Shown one piece after another: positions 1 to 12,100 of a DNA stretch of 64,000 nt. Position numbers and translations under genes: made by a program. The stretch's first letter is position 1. Each line of letters opens with the position of its first letter. The DNA lies in NCBI GenBank assembly GCA_010093705.1, contig MU006110.1, forward strand, positions 142,377 through 206,376, written 5' to 3'. The notes beneath the pieces were generated by a model, which was not told where the DNA came from, did not search any database, and saw nothing but the letters and a program-made list of their open reading frames with translations. The stretch comes from Patellaria atrata CBS 101060 (taxonomy: Eukaryota; Ascomycota; Dothideomycetes; Patellariales; Patellariaceae).

Positions 1-177
1 GACGCATCTAACCGTCCGTACCCACTCCAGTCATCTTAATCCTGTTCTCGTCTAAGGTTGGAACGCGCCTTTGTACTCCATCTCACCTAACCCACACGTG
101 CGTGGCGGGGCGAATGTGGAGGACTATCTTGCCTCTAGTTTCGCGCAACGATTTGATCGATCTATGATTATCTTGTC

Positions 178-3100
178 ATGGACGGTTCGAATCACCCTAA
201 TGGCTTTGGAACACCTCCTGGAACCCATCCTCAGGCTTTGAGGCATGATGGTCAACACCATGGTTCCTTCTCTCTGCCTTCCGGTCATTCCCAACAGTTG
301 AGCCAGCAGCAGTCCGTTTCACAGCATCAACTTCAACATCAGCATCAAACTCAGAGCCAACATCAGCATCAACATCAGAATCAGACTCAGCATCAACATC
401 AACATCAACAGCAGCAATCACTGCAACAACAGCAACAGAACCAGCAACAGCAGCAACCGCGTTACTCCATTCAAACTGGGCGGCATGCAACACTTCCTCC
501 TATTAATGGCATGCCCACTCAGTTTCCCCCGATTTACAGTCAGAGTGCGCCACAGACGCCATCATCAGGCAACAACTCCGCAAGCCAAAATAGCAACTTT
601 CCTCCAATCGCACCTCAACCCCTTCCACCGCCAATCCAGCCATCACCATATCTGGTCAACACCTCTTCGTATCCGGTCTCTCAATCTCTTCAATCTATCA
701 CCACTTCGGCGTATTCGAACCCTCAAACCTTGGCACCAGCACCACTTCCGAACCACCTGCAGAACTTGAGACCTTTGCCCCGAGGTGGGCTAGGTTTGGC
801 ACACCCGTATGGCTCGAATCAACTACCATCACAATCTCAATTCCTCCCAAACCAGGATCCGGAACCTACACACGTTGTAGGACAGCAAGGACGTCGTGGT
901 GTGTTACCTCCTGCTCCTGGTAGAGTAGCGCCTGGATCCGGTAAAGCTGCTCCTACCCCAACGAAGAACGCAGATGGCAAATTCGATTGCCCGCATTGCA
1001 CAAAAACTTACTTGCACCTGAAGCATCTGAAGAGACATTTGCTACGCCGTAAGTAGTGGCATCCTATACATACTGAAGTAGTTACTGAAATGATACAGAC
1101 ACCGGTGACCGTCCATACCAGTGCATACTGTGTAAAGACACGTTCTCACGTAGCGACATTCTCAAACGTCATTTTCAGAAATGCTCCCTTCGACGTGGTA
1201 ATCCAACCGGAGTTACACACCTTCAAGGTTCGAGGGCAAATCTCAAGAAGAACAGACTCTCGGCAGGTAACGCCGATCAACATACGTATCTTAATCCGGT
1301 GAACGGCCCACCAAACACTTATGGAGAGACCTCGTTCACTTTCCCTTCGAGCAGTTCAGGGATCAACACACTGTCATCCGAAACAAATCTCCCCTCGTTC
1401 CCGGATTCCAACAATCTACCTGCTCTATCGAACAGAGCCTCTCGCGCCAACAGCGATATCCGCCCCATAACTACGTTCCACGAGAATCGCCGAAGTATGT
1501 CTGGCCTGGACGCCTTCAGGACCGAAAAATCAGGTCTAGAGACGGGATTTGACGGTATGGGTAACCGAGGCCTCTCTGATGGGCTTTCACGGCAACTAGA
1601 TGCCTCTGCTATGTCGCAAGGTCAAGGATATAACCAGATCCCTCAGATGTTCCACCAGGATTCTGCTCGATCTGGTGGTGAGTCACACCACCTAGTGAAG
1701 ACGGAGGATCCCAATCAGCTTACTTTTGGTCGCAACAGCCTTTCCAATTTCGACAATGCCTCAACCGGACAAGGAAATAATTTAACTTGGGATGAACCTT
1801 TCCAGCAACAGCCCCAGGAAACCTTCATGTTTCAGTCGACCGTCCCGCCAAACTCCAACTCCCTAAAAGCAGAACATCCTTTAAATGCTGATGGCACCCA
1901 AGCGACCGCGGACATGCCATTCAGCGGCCTGTACTCCCTGTCCAACAATTTTGGAGGAGAACAGATACTCAACTGGGGCTTGGCTTCAACCATCGAACGA
2001 GACCCTTTGCAACAAAAAGCAGATAGCCTATTAGCCTTCTGCTCCCCACATATCACCCAAGAGCTGACGGTCATCTTATCTATGGATAACATCACGCACT
2101 TCCTGGACCTATTTAAGAACTTTCAAGCTCATTGGCCTTTGCTTCATATGCCTACTTTCGATCCGGTTCAGGCAAGCAACAGTCTACTTCTAGCAATAAT
2201 ATGCGTTGGTGCAGTCTACTCCGACCGTCTAACCAAAGAACATGTCAGAAACGTCATGGAGATCGTCCGAACAGTCGTGCAGAGATCTTCCCCGATATAC
2301 GCCCGCGTCAATGTTTCGAACAGTTCTCCAGCATCTTTCGAACCCGAGGTCGAAGACATTCAATCGCTGATACTTCTATGCAATTTATTCTTATGGCACG
2401 GTACAAAAGCACAGAATCAGTGGGCTAGGTCCGAGCATCCGAAGATTGCAAAATATCTCTCGTCTTGGGTTTTCTTATTTCCAAAGGGACTGGACCGTCC
2501 GGGTGCTAGTATTCTTCATCAGCCTAATTACTCCTTCTCCCAACAGTTAACAGACAATCGTCCTTGGGACTGGTCCCTATGGGTGGAGCAGGAGAAGTTC
2601 TCAAGAGCCATTTACCAAACATACCTGACCGATACCGCCATGGTGATATTCTTCAATTATACTCCTAAGTTCGACGCGAGCAGAATTCAACTTCCTCTCC
2701 CGGCGGACGATGTTGCTTGGGAAGCGAAGAACGCAGAGGACTGTGCTTCTGCCATCGGGGCGAACGGATACAAGGCTGCCCAAATAAACGTTAGCGGTAC
2801 GAATTCCCCGACACAGATGACTTTACGTGACGCTCTGGATATCTTAATGGATCCAACGAAAGAATTCGAACCACGAGCGACTAACGCATACTCGAAATTC
2901 ATCCTGATACACGCCTTGTGCGTGTACATCATTAAGGCGCATCGGGAAAGAACGGTGCACAATAACGGCTATCAAACTTCTCAAGGCTATATGTCAAGTG
3001 GTCCAAGCACACCGCGATCATCTGGTGATTGGGGCATGGCCGAGGGATCCGTTGGCACCATCAGTAACAATAATAGCGGTCCCGTGACGCCCATTGAAGG

Positions 3101-3548
3101 CCACTTTCCTCACACTCATGGACAGCAGTATATGAAGACACTAACTCATGCACTTGAGAAGTGGAAGAAGCATTGGGATAGCGATTTGACGTCGCAATAT
3201 CCTTGGCAATCTGTGTTCCGTAGGATTGGCTTCTGCCGGGATGCTGTCCATTTCTATTACCTGGCCTACCACTTTCTCAACAGGACCGGTCCAGCTGAAC
3301 TCACCCTCCCCCCTGAGCAAAGATATGGGCAAGTTTTCAATCTGCTCAAGCAAATCACGTCGCAGATTGCTTCAGGCCAGTTTGCACAGGACTTCAGTGC
3401 CGTTGGGGCTATAGACGAAAATTACGGCGTTAAGGACCTCACTCTGGACATGAAACTCTTATTCACGCCCATCCAGCAGCACGTTGATCATTCTGTTGAA
3501 ACTGTTCGAAATTTACCTCTTACGCACCGCGTTGCACAATATATTTAG
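178..3548 (+). CDS. C2H2 zinc-finger / fungal-specific-domain transcription factor
   Basis: A nuclear transcription factor of about 1106 residues in two exons (178-1048, 1099-3548); the 50-bp intron starts GTAAGT. Residues 1-265 are low complexity, with a Gln/His-rich stretch (DNA about 330-450) then Pro/Ser-rich sequence. Two zinc fingers follow at about 271-319. The first is C-x2-C-x12-H-x3-H and its last His codon is split by the intron; the second is C-x2-C-x12-H-x3-C, a C2HC variant, with the usual TGDRPY linker between. From about residue 597 the protein resembles the fungal-specific transcription factor domain (PF04082-like: LFKNFQAHWPLLHMPTF). This C2H2 plus fungal_trans architecture is known in filamentous ascomycetes. 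Target genes cannot be read from sequence. The ATG at 178 is the first in frame. Positions 1-177 are its upstream region. Confidence 0.9.
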
Positions 3549-4459
3549 CACCGGGGAATTATATCTCATGTTCCTCTTGACGAATCCGTTGGGTATCTCT
3601 ACACCTCCATTGATCCTACCAAGAGATATGCTAGATTAGATGCTCTCTTCACTAGAACCATTACTCCGTTACTTGTTTTATTTGCGCTTGCATTTTAGAC
3701 CCGATCAACCAACCGAAGACGGCCGATTGATTTTACTTATCAGCATTCGAAAACGATAGACTGAACAAGAAGAGCAAGACTGGTAAGAGCAATCTGACAG
3801 ATTCATCATTCTGACGGCCGAATTATACCATGACGATTCATGCAGGTGTTCCGGGCTCCTGGTTACGTTTGCTTTCTTGCGTTTGAATACGCATGCTTCA
3901 TTTTTTTTTTTTTTTCATGAATTCCCTTCTCATCAAAAGTTTTAAAAGTTTAGATGGCATCAGCATTCTCGACGTGGCGTTCTGCAAATTGTACTTGTGG
4001 TTTTCCTATATGATTCTTTTTCACACTGGGTGGAGTGGGCGGGGACAGTTTCAACATTTTCTGCATTTCTACACATTATGCTTTTCACGGCCGGGTGGAG
4101 TTCTTGAGTTTCCCATCATCACATGATAGAAAGGTAAAGGACTTACATAGACTGGAGGAAAGCCACTCAAAAGAGAAAGAGACCCTTTGACTTGACTATG
4201 ATTACATCGGCTGCGCACGCTATGGGCTCAGCGCAGATGCTTCGTGTATTTAGTGGTTACAGAATTTTAGTGCGACAGTAAATATTTACATTGAATCTCT
4301 TTTCTCTTTTCCGTTGATGTGAACGTAATCCATAATATCTTTCTTGCCTATTTCATTTCTCTCTTGCGCTCGAAACTCCGGTGACCATTGCCTTCTGTGT
4401 GCTCATGATAACGCCGTTCGGTTGAGATATCTCTTCCGTGTCTGCCTTTTTGTGCAAAG
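3549..4459. other. Intergenic, no gene recognised
   Basis: This is the 3' flank of the transcription factor gene followed by spacer. It contains a homopolymer T run of about 16 at 3901-3916. No frame longer than about 80 codons makes protein sense, and I see no tRNA-like B box. Confidence 0.5.
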
Positions 4460-5000
4460 TTGTTCGAACCCCCCCGAGACCACCTCTCTCAGACGTTTAA
4501 TAGAAGTTACCTCAGTTTTACTAAAGAAGGTACCTGCTCTAAGGATATTTTGTGACTCTTCTTCTAAGTACATGTAAGGTAGGAATATCGAAGCCCCGAC
4601 ATCGCTTTCCGAAGATGTTCGACGGAACTGAGCTCGGTTTCCTTAATAGATGTCTTACGTTATACCCTCTTTGATTCTCTATTTGTGCCGGTTCTGTAGA
4701 TGCCTAGAGTTACTGCGTTCGACGACGAAAATTCAATTGACTTCCGTAAAGGGGCAGAACCACGTTCTCTAAACCTTGCGACTATCGAGTTGGTTCTGGA
4801 TGTGTGAATGCCCTAGAGGCGCTACGTTCGACGAAAATCATATGCGCCTCCGTAAATGGTTACTATATTTGAACACTTCAACTGGACTGTTTGTCCACTG
4901 CGTTGTAGCCTGGAGCCCGACGTTCGACGAAACTTGGTTCTCAGAGTTACCTACCCCCTTTTTAGGTCACTCGTTACTTTCTCAGCGCTAACTGACAAAC
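4460..5000 (+). repeat. Array A of a decayed ~100-bp tandem repeat (ACGTTCGACGAA family)
   Basis: The core TTCGAC falls at about 4617, 4718, 4828 and 4923, spacings of 101, 110 and 95 bp; a weaker copy (CAGACGTTTAATAGAA) sits near 4490. Better-kept units begin near ATATCGAAGCCCCGAC, then CCGAAGATGTTCGACGGAA, then GGTTTCCTTAA. The same order of blocks occurs in the arrays at 47.1 and 56.2 kb, in the same orientation. Units are strongly diverged from one another. I do not recognise the family and see no conserved reading frame across units. Confidence 0.6.
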
Positions 5001-5966
5001 CCCATCCTTACAGCACCCATCTTTATATCACCACGCTTACAGCACCATTCTCGTAATACCACCCTCATGATAAACACTCCGGTTGCTTTTCTACTCTCCC
5101 CGTACGTCCCTTATAATAATTCTCTTATAACCCCCTCTAATAAACCTGTAAAAGCCCCCTTAAGTTATTTTATTAACCTAGGGATATCGTGTATCTCCTT
5201 CTTTTATTTCTCCACGGCGTGATAGCATAGGTAGAAAATCCTAAGGACGAAATATAAAAGAATGAAACGAATATCCTAAGGTATACTTTTATCCCCGCGG
5301 GAAATAAGGATAGGAAAAATTAAAGTTTTTATTAAACACCATTTAAATCAAAGTAAGTTAATCTAGTATTAATAAGAATATTAACCTAAGTATAGAAGGG
5401 ATTAGGAGGGTTATTTTAAGGAAAGGAAGATATAAGATTTCTTTACTTGAGTAGTTATAACTTAGGAAAGTAGTAAAGGTAGAACTTAAATCTTCGCTGC
5501 GATTTTACAAAGGCGAATTAGTTACTAGATAAAGTAGCGAGGAGCCGTGCCCAGTTAAGGCTATCGTGATCGAGAGAAGTGTATTAGGATAATGATTTAA
5601 TAAGTAGGAAGAATAGTTGGGATGCCCCCGACTATAAAGATACAAGGAGAGGAAATAGCACGATCACTTACCAATACCGCGCCAGAAGGGGTCCCGAGGG
5701 TTAAGTCTGACTCGAAAATCGTGCAAATAGGTAAAAGGAGAAGAAAAGGTTATTGGGGAAATTCAGATAGACACGGGCTGACGGACGAGTAGATTCAAGC
5801 GGCTGGTACCCGAGGAAGACGAAATTCAAGACCATTGTACAAAATCTTATAATTGCCAATTCAAATGCATATATAGTTCAAAATCAACAGTCAGCAACTA
5901 AAGAAGCTCTAAAATGCAGAAGGGGCGCTCTGGCCGTCCAAATCAATCATCTGCTTCAATATTGAT
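5001..5966. other. AT-rich spacer, no gene recognised
   Basis: A stretch rich in TAA/TTA runs, strongest at about 5100-5500, consistent with an old mutated (possibly RIP-affected) element but with no recognisable family. A 54-codon open frame near 5621 is too short to call. The far end is the 3' flank of the AA9 gene. Confidence 0.4.
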
Positions 5967-6884
5967 CTATCCAGTCCACACAGCGGGTCCGGGAATGATG
6001 TACTCGGTGCTGGTCATGGAAGAGGCGGAGTCGATGTTGACGGCGATACCCGGGTCAGAAGCCTTGTAGGCACCTGGGAAGCTGACGAGGTAACTGCCAG
6101 AGGGTTGTGCGGAGCCGGAACCGGTAACGGTGACTTGGGCGCATTCGGGGTAGACTTAAAGAGAAATTTTAGCACTATTTCCACATTTCGATTGTAGATT
6201 TCACGAAGTCTTAAGAGAAACAGAGGTTTTTGGGGAATAGGGAAATGGACAAAGGGGTAAAGGGACTTGGACATACATTGCGGGTTTCCGCCCTGGTGCA
6301 AAGCTAAAAGCTCGTGTCTGACGAGGTACTCGCCCGGTGCCAGAGACGCAGGAACCTTGAAGGTCCACTTGAGGGTATCGACGATCTGGTCGCCGGCCCA
6401 GATGCCCTTGTTGAGAGTTCCGGACTTGAGACCTGCGTGGTCGACCTTGAACCAGACGTTGCCGCTACCGTCCCAGCTGTTGCATGCACCGGGGCATTTG
6501 GCCATGTAGCTGTTGATTCCTCGTCAGTATCTTGACAGACTAGAAGGGTTAAGAAGAGGATATAACGTACATCATAACCGCTGCGGGCCTATGGGTCCAC
6601 TGCGTCCAAGTGGCCGTCATATCCGTACCAGCAGTGATCGTACCGGTAAGACCTGTTCCCTTGGCACCGTTGTTATTGCAGCGGATGTTCACACTGCTGA
6701 GGCCGGAGTTGTAGATGGGGTCGAATGAACCATATTGTCTCTGGATGCTGCTCTGGCCCGAAGCGCTGTTGTACGGCTGCCATCCCTTGTAGCTTTGGCC
6801 GTTCATGGTGTAGGTGCCGACGCCACCGTGGGCACTGACGAGCGACACGATGGACGTGATGGCTGCTGCGGCGGAGAACTTCAT
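5967..6884 (-). CDS. AA9 lytic polysaccharide monooxygenase (formerly GH61)
   Basis: A secreted copper enzyme of the AA9 family, known for oxidative cleavage of cellulose and related glucans. 244 residues in three exons: 6884-6571, 6509-6277, 6154-5967; introns of 61 and 122 bp. The signal peptide ([18 protein letters not shown]) ends directly before His19, which becomes the N-terminal His of the copper-binding histidine brace. The second brace His is in [17 protein letters not shown], and the axial region [19 protein letters not shown] carries the conserved His, Gln and Tyr. It ends [10 protein letters not shown] with no CBM1 module. All key residues are present, so it is probably active. 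A TATA-like element lies about 125 bp upstream. A second AA9 gene of a different subtype is at 52678-53814. Confidence 0.95.
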
Positions 6885-8040
6885 GGTTGCTGACTTATCT
6901 GACTATCCTCTTACGAGACAAAAGATCTCACTGAGAGAGAGAAATTAAGACAAAAAAGTGAATGAATGGACCGACTCTTGTTGTGCTACCAAGCTTTGCG
7001 GGGAGGAGCTTATAAGAGATATAACCTACAGTCCCAAGTCTTCTGGAATCGGGCTTCTCGAGCCCCGAAATTCTGGGGTAATGCACGCCAAATGTGGATG
7101 ACATCAAATTACTGCATTGTTCCCGCTTCAGGAGGTAGACGCCGGCCGCCATACCCACCGCTAGGGTCCACTCCATCCAGTCCCAGCGCCGTTACATCCT
7201 AGAAGTGTGGAGCTGGCCAGCGGGCGTAACGGTCTGTCTAACCGTGGCAAGGGTGGATTATGAGAGCGTGCTAGGCGGAGGGAGGCTCCGTAATATAGAA
7301 AGTATCGATTGCATTTAGAGGGTAATGAAATGTGGAGGGAGGTGGTTGAGAAAACCTGGATTTGATGATATGTGATTGGGGAAGGGAAGGGTGAATGATG
7401 GGGCTAGATAGGGGTAGGTTAATAGGAACAGGCTATAGAAATAAGCTCAGGTGATCCGAAGATCTTTCTGCAACGACGCTTTCATCCTTCTCGGTGAATT
7501 TGGAGGGAAATGCATTCTCATATCTTGCATGATGGACTACATGATCTACTAGCAAAGAACCGGGAAGAAGAAGGTCTCCGAAGCAATCAAAGAATCGAGT
7601 CTTGCATGTTACTGTAAGGTAGAAGAGGCAGAAATCAAAGGACTTACATCCTCACCACCTCGATAACACGTTGTTTTAAGGTTGCATGCCGTTGGGCTTG
7701 CCTCACTCTGGGAAAGCGGACCGACAGGGTTGGAATTGATTGCTCAGATATTGCGGGGTATCAAACTCACGCCCAAAGCAAAAATTACTCGAGCAAGGCA
7801 CAAACCTTGGCACGTTGGAATGTCAGTCTGTCACCCAGATTGGCAGTCTTTGATATTGGTTAGCATTACTGATGTAGGACGTTCTGGATACAAGTTTCTG
7901 CCCCCTCAAGTCTCGTGCTGAAGACAAAGGTAACATCCCCCAACTCCTAACTATGTGTCTACGAAACCTGAAAATGAGCAAAGAAGACCCAGATCCTTTA
8001 GAGAGAATTCTTGAATTATGGTGTAAGAGAACTCTACCAT
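6885..8040. other. Intergenic: AA9 promoter side and bro1 3' flank
   Basis: No gene recognised. The part next to 6884 is upstream of the AA9 gene, the part next to 8041 is downstream of bro1. Short open frames at 7682-8068 on both strands show no family resemblance. Confidence 0.5.
7009..7018 (-). promoter_or_regulatory. Possible TATA element of the AA9 gene
   Basis: On the minus strand the sequence reads CTCTTATAAG, about 125 bp before the AA9 start codon at 6884. Spacing fits a fungal TATA box with a short 5' leader. Inferred from position and sequence only. Confidence 0.35.
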
Positions 8041-11000
8041 CTATTTCCAAGCATTGAGACCAGCCCAAGGATCTGCTGACGAGTTTGGTGGCTGTTGACT
8101 ACTCTGTCTCGGATTGTGTGCATAACCACCCGGCCCCGATGGAAAGTTACCAGTAATCGCCGAGAAATCTTGCTGTTGAGCAGGTGGGGGTCCAGGAGGA
8201 GGTGGTGGTGGATTCCAACCTGGAGGCATATATTGTGATTGTGTCTGGTGTTGGGCCTGATGTTGAGGCTGTTGCTGGGCTCCAGGAAAAGCTCCAAACT
8301 GACCTGGCGGAGGAGAGAAGAATTGCTGATGTGCAGGCGGAGACACTGGACCGTACGTATTAGGATTGTAAGGTCGAGACTGATCAGCATAAGACTCTCG
8401 CCTTGGTGGACCTGGCTGATACGGTACACTGGAAGAAGGCTGAGGATAGCCTGACGCTGGAGGCGATTGCATATACTGCGAGCTGGTCGCTGGGACCGGA
8501 GGGGGATAACGGGGAGTTATAGGAGGTGATGCAGCCGGGTTGTAGGAAGGTTGGTATGCTGGCGTCTGTTGAAGAGGCGCAGGCCGGTTCTGAACCTTCT
8601 TTGGGGGAGACTGCGGAGACTGAGTAGGGTTGACGGACATTCTCTCCATGAGTTCGTTCAATCGGTCCCTCTCCTTGTCTGCATTGCCGTTCGACTTGCT
8701 GGCTTCGATCTTGGCGAGCAACTGTCCTCCTTCCGACCTGCGATTGTTTACAAACGTCTCAACATTCTTTAGAAGACTTTGCACCGTATCGTTCATTTCA
8801 GAGTAAAAGCCTTGTGCTCTCATCAAACCCGCCTCCAGGTCATTGAATGCCTGGTAGACCTTCTTGTATTTGCTCATCACAGCGCTTCGTTGCCTGTTGA
8901 ATGCTTCGTACTTGCTTTGCTCAGATCGTACCCTCTTATCCTGCAAAAGATCGCTGTAAGTCCTTGTGAGCTCCTTCATCAAGGAAGCTTGCTTATGGTT
9001 TGCTTGGAGAAGTCGGTTTTGATGCGGTCTATACTTTTCCAGCTCTGCTTTGAAAAGCTGTTGCTCTTGATTGGAGATCGACTTCTTGTTTAGAATAAGA
9101 ACATTTGATATGTCGTCGTTGTGAACCTACGTGGAGTCAATATTGTACTATGGATTTCACTGAGAACTTTCTTACCTTCTCCTTAAGATCTTTCAGTACC
9201 TGTGCCCGCTCTCTCTTGATTAGGTTCAATTTCTTGAGCATTTCCTCCACATTTGCAATCTGTTCTGCAACACTAGGCCCTCCTTGGAAGTCGTCGTCCA
9301 ATAAGTTACCTTCCGCACCAGCCGACAAGGGGCTATTGACGCCTTTACCTTTTCCTCTCGATGCGCCGGCTTTAATCATTGCACGCTGGTAAAGGACATC
9401 CGCCTCGTCTGTCTCGCCGGCTGATCGCATCTCATCGAAATCGGATTCATACTGCCTGAAAGTACTGTAAAGCTGGGCATCGCTCGTACTCGCTTCTTCA
9501 ACGGCGGTACGGTAGTTCTTGATATCGCTCCTTAGTGTTGCAGTCAATCTCGAGCTGGGCTGCTGTGTCCAATCAACCCCGTATTTCGAGCGCATCTTCT
9601 CGCAAACACTCTCCTCCATATCCAACTGCTTCATACTCGAGTCGAGCATGCGGGTTATTTCCGCTTTGTCCGTGCTTAGTTGGTCGAAAGGGATACTGAA
9701 CGGAGCGTGTCCTGCCAACTCTTCGCACCACCTCCTAAATTCCTCGTCGACTATCATTTCTTGATCCATACCTCCCTTCAAGATATTAAGACTATCCGGT
9801 AGCTTGAGATAATCCAGACTCGCCGCCATTTCATCATTCGCAATCTCCACCCTCTCTGTTTCTGCACGGACAAGTTTGGCCTTTTCCTCGTCGTACAAGC
9901 TGGCAGATTCTGTCACGGCCATAGGGACGATCTTCTGGAAAATATCTGGGCCAATGATTCGCTGGATATCTTGTCCCTGGTACAGTTCACTAACAGGAAT
10001 TGCTTTCGCTGCTGGAAGCTTTGGTATTGCCGTTAGGGCCGCCTCTGCTGGAACTGGTTGGTGGTAAATGAAATCATTGTCTTTAATGCACTCTATAATC
10101 TTCTCCTGAATATTTGCTAGATGACGTTTTACGATGTCAGCCAGTGTGATACCTGTCTCTGCATTCATATTCGAGTTAGTAGGGACAGATCCTGGAAAAG
10201 CATTTGCTATCCGGCTCGCATCTCGTGCTTGCATTTCTGCAACTTGTAGTCGACATATTGCAATTCCATGGGAATTAGCGTCATTGTCTGCCAAGGCCTG
10301 GTAGTACTGAGCAAGAGATGACATGTAATTTGCCTTGATCTGAACCACATGTAACCAGACCTTTTCAAAGATGGCTTTGTTGACGTTCTCTTGTACACCC
10401 TCTGTAGCTTGCGTATATAGAAAGGCCGCTTGGCTGGCGAGTTTAGCAAGAAGGCCAACCTTTTTGCCGTCGGCAATTTGCTTTTCTAAGAATACTTCCT
10501 GGCCCTGGGCTAGCATGATCGCTATAAGTGTCTTTACAGTCTCTCGGCTTAAATCCGTTGACGGGGCATGGAGGAAGTTTTCGTTAATATAGGTGAACAT
10601 TCCCGCAGCTGCTTGGAATGAATGGTAAGCGGTCTTTAACCCTGTATCTTCATGCCGATTTTGCAGTGCTGCGTGACATGACAAAACCGCCGAGATATTA
10701 AATATTATGGACGCTTTCTCATAAGCTAGAGAGTATTGTGAAGTGGGTTTGTGGGTGAATGCGTCGAACCTGGTTTAATCGTCAGTAACCCAAATCTTGA
10801 TTGACTACATTAGCTGGAGGAGGGTAACTGACCAGGTAAAAGCTATCTTGATATGGTTCTCGTCGACGGGAAACCTCAAATCTAGGAGCTCTAGTTGACC
10901 ATAATATCTGTATAGTAGATCCCGTCCGGCAGCACTATCCTTTCCCGCACCTCTCATATCCTGCCGTAGCCTGTTTAGGGTCGCGCATTCTTCTGCATAT

Positions 11001-11107
11001 CTCTCTGGGTCATCTCCATATGTCTGTCTTATGTAGCCCTTCAGTGGTTGGATCCAGTCGATCTCATTCGTCTGTTTCAGCGGGCTTGATATCATAGGAG
11101 CCTGCAT
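8041..11107 (-). CDS. bro1: Vacuolar protein-sorting protein Bro1
   Basis: The ESCRT-associated Bro1, which in fungi binds the ESCRT-III subunit Snf7 on endosomes and recruits a deubiquitinase during multivesicular body sorting. 984 residues in three exons: 11107-10833, 10769-9176, 9126-8041 (introns 63 and 49 bp). The N-terminal BRO1 domain (about 1-385) begins SPLKQTNEIDWIQPLKGYI and includes LRQDMRGAGKDSAAGRDLLY, which is very like Bro1 of other filamentous fungi. A helical V-type region follows (about 400-730), then a Pro/Gln-rich tail ending PWAGLNAWK. The paralogue PalA/Rim20 shares the first domain; the opening sequence and this tail favour Bro1. The start is the first ATG in frame. 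Confidence 0.93.
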
Positions 11108-12100
11108 TTTGGCACGGTGCAGAGGCTGGATCGCCCGAAGAGATCAGATGCAGTGGTGAAGGAACTAAAAAGGAGATGTCGGAGGAGGTCCGTCTGAAGT
11201 ACTATGTATTGATCTTCTCTCCAGCTTGTCGGGTTTCCTGGAAGTCTCTCGAATAGCGGTTGCTCAAGGTCCGCGTACGTTGTTTACAACAGATCGAGGT
11301 CCCACACCTGGTATTTGATTAGACTGATCTAATCATGGATGCAAGGCGGCCTCAGCCTCTGACAGCATTGGAGAGAATATGGTCCACTTGGTCGGGATGC
11401 AGTTGGGCAAGGATGATGTGTTGTTCGCTGACGTTGGGATAGCTCTATGCAGGAACAGTACGAAGACTTGTACTGTACAACGCGTCTTCGCCGATTACTT
11501 GGTGCCTTTTCTATGGAAGTGTTGGTCAGCCTTGCAGATATAATTCTCTCTCGATATCCTTTACGGACTAAGGGACGTGAGTATCTATGAGGTTGCCCCT
11601 TGGAAACTGAGTGAAGCCGGCCGCAGCGTCACTTGGTGGGGCTCTGGTTGGTTGGGGTGTTGATATGGCAAGTGAACGAAAGAAAATAACACATGTGATT
11701 CTGTCACGACGCTGTAGTAAAGATTTACGGTCTTCGAGAAGTTTGGATATTTTGTAAATCACAGAGGCCCAAAATGCGGCCAAAGGAAGAGGCGCATTAT
11801 GATCGATATTCATGCAGTAGTGGTATGCTGAAAAAGGCCCCCGTACGGTCCGTACCAGAGTGGGTACATAAGCGCCCACGGAGTGGTGAAGGTCTTCTAT
11901 AGCGGCTAAGCCATACTCTACATGGTATAAACATGAATTACAACGCTTTCCAATGATACTACGATAGGCTGATACGCCTGCAATGCAATTCTACCCCCAA
12001 CCAGCTTCTACCCGACCCCCATCTCCTGGACTCCATGAATCTTCGACCAAATTGCACAGTATGATACAAGTATATAGATAAGGGGAGATTCACCGGAAAC
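11108..12100. other. Intergenic between bro1 and MDJ1
   Basis: No gene recognised. It holds the bro1 upstream region and the MDJ1 3' flank. A GTACTGTAC copy (see findings) is at 11470-11478. The 103-codon minus-strand frame at 11568-11879 has no family resemblance. Confidence 0.5.

Noticed and set aside
197-493. 98-codon minus-strand frame opposite the Gln/His tract
   Set aside because: Repetitive VDVDA/DVDVD protein is only the reverse reading of CAACAT/CATCAG repeats in the transcription factor.
4600-4930. ACGTTCGACGAA motif as RNA polymerase III B boxes (a tRNA-derived SINE)
   Set aside because: The core resembles GTTCGA but lacks the flanking G and C pairs of a T arm, and it recurs every ~100 bp without an A box.
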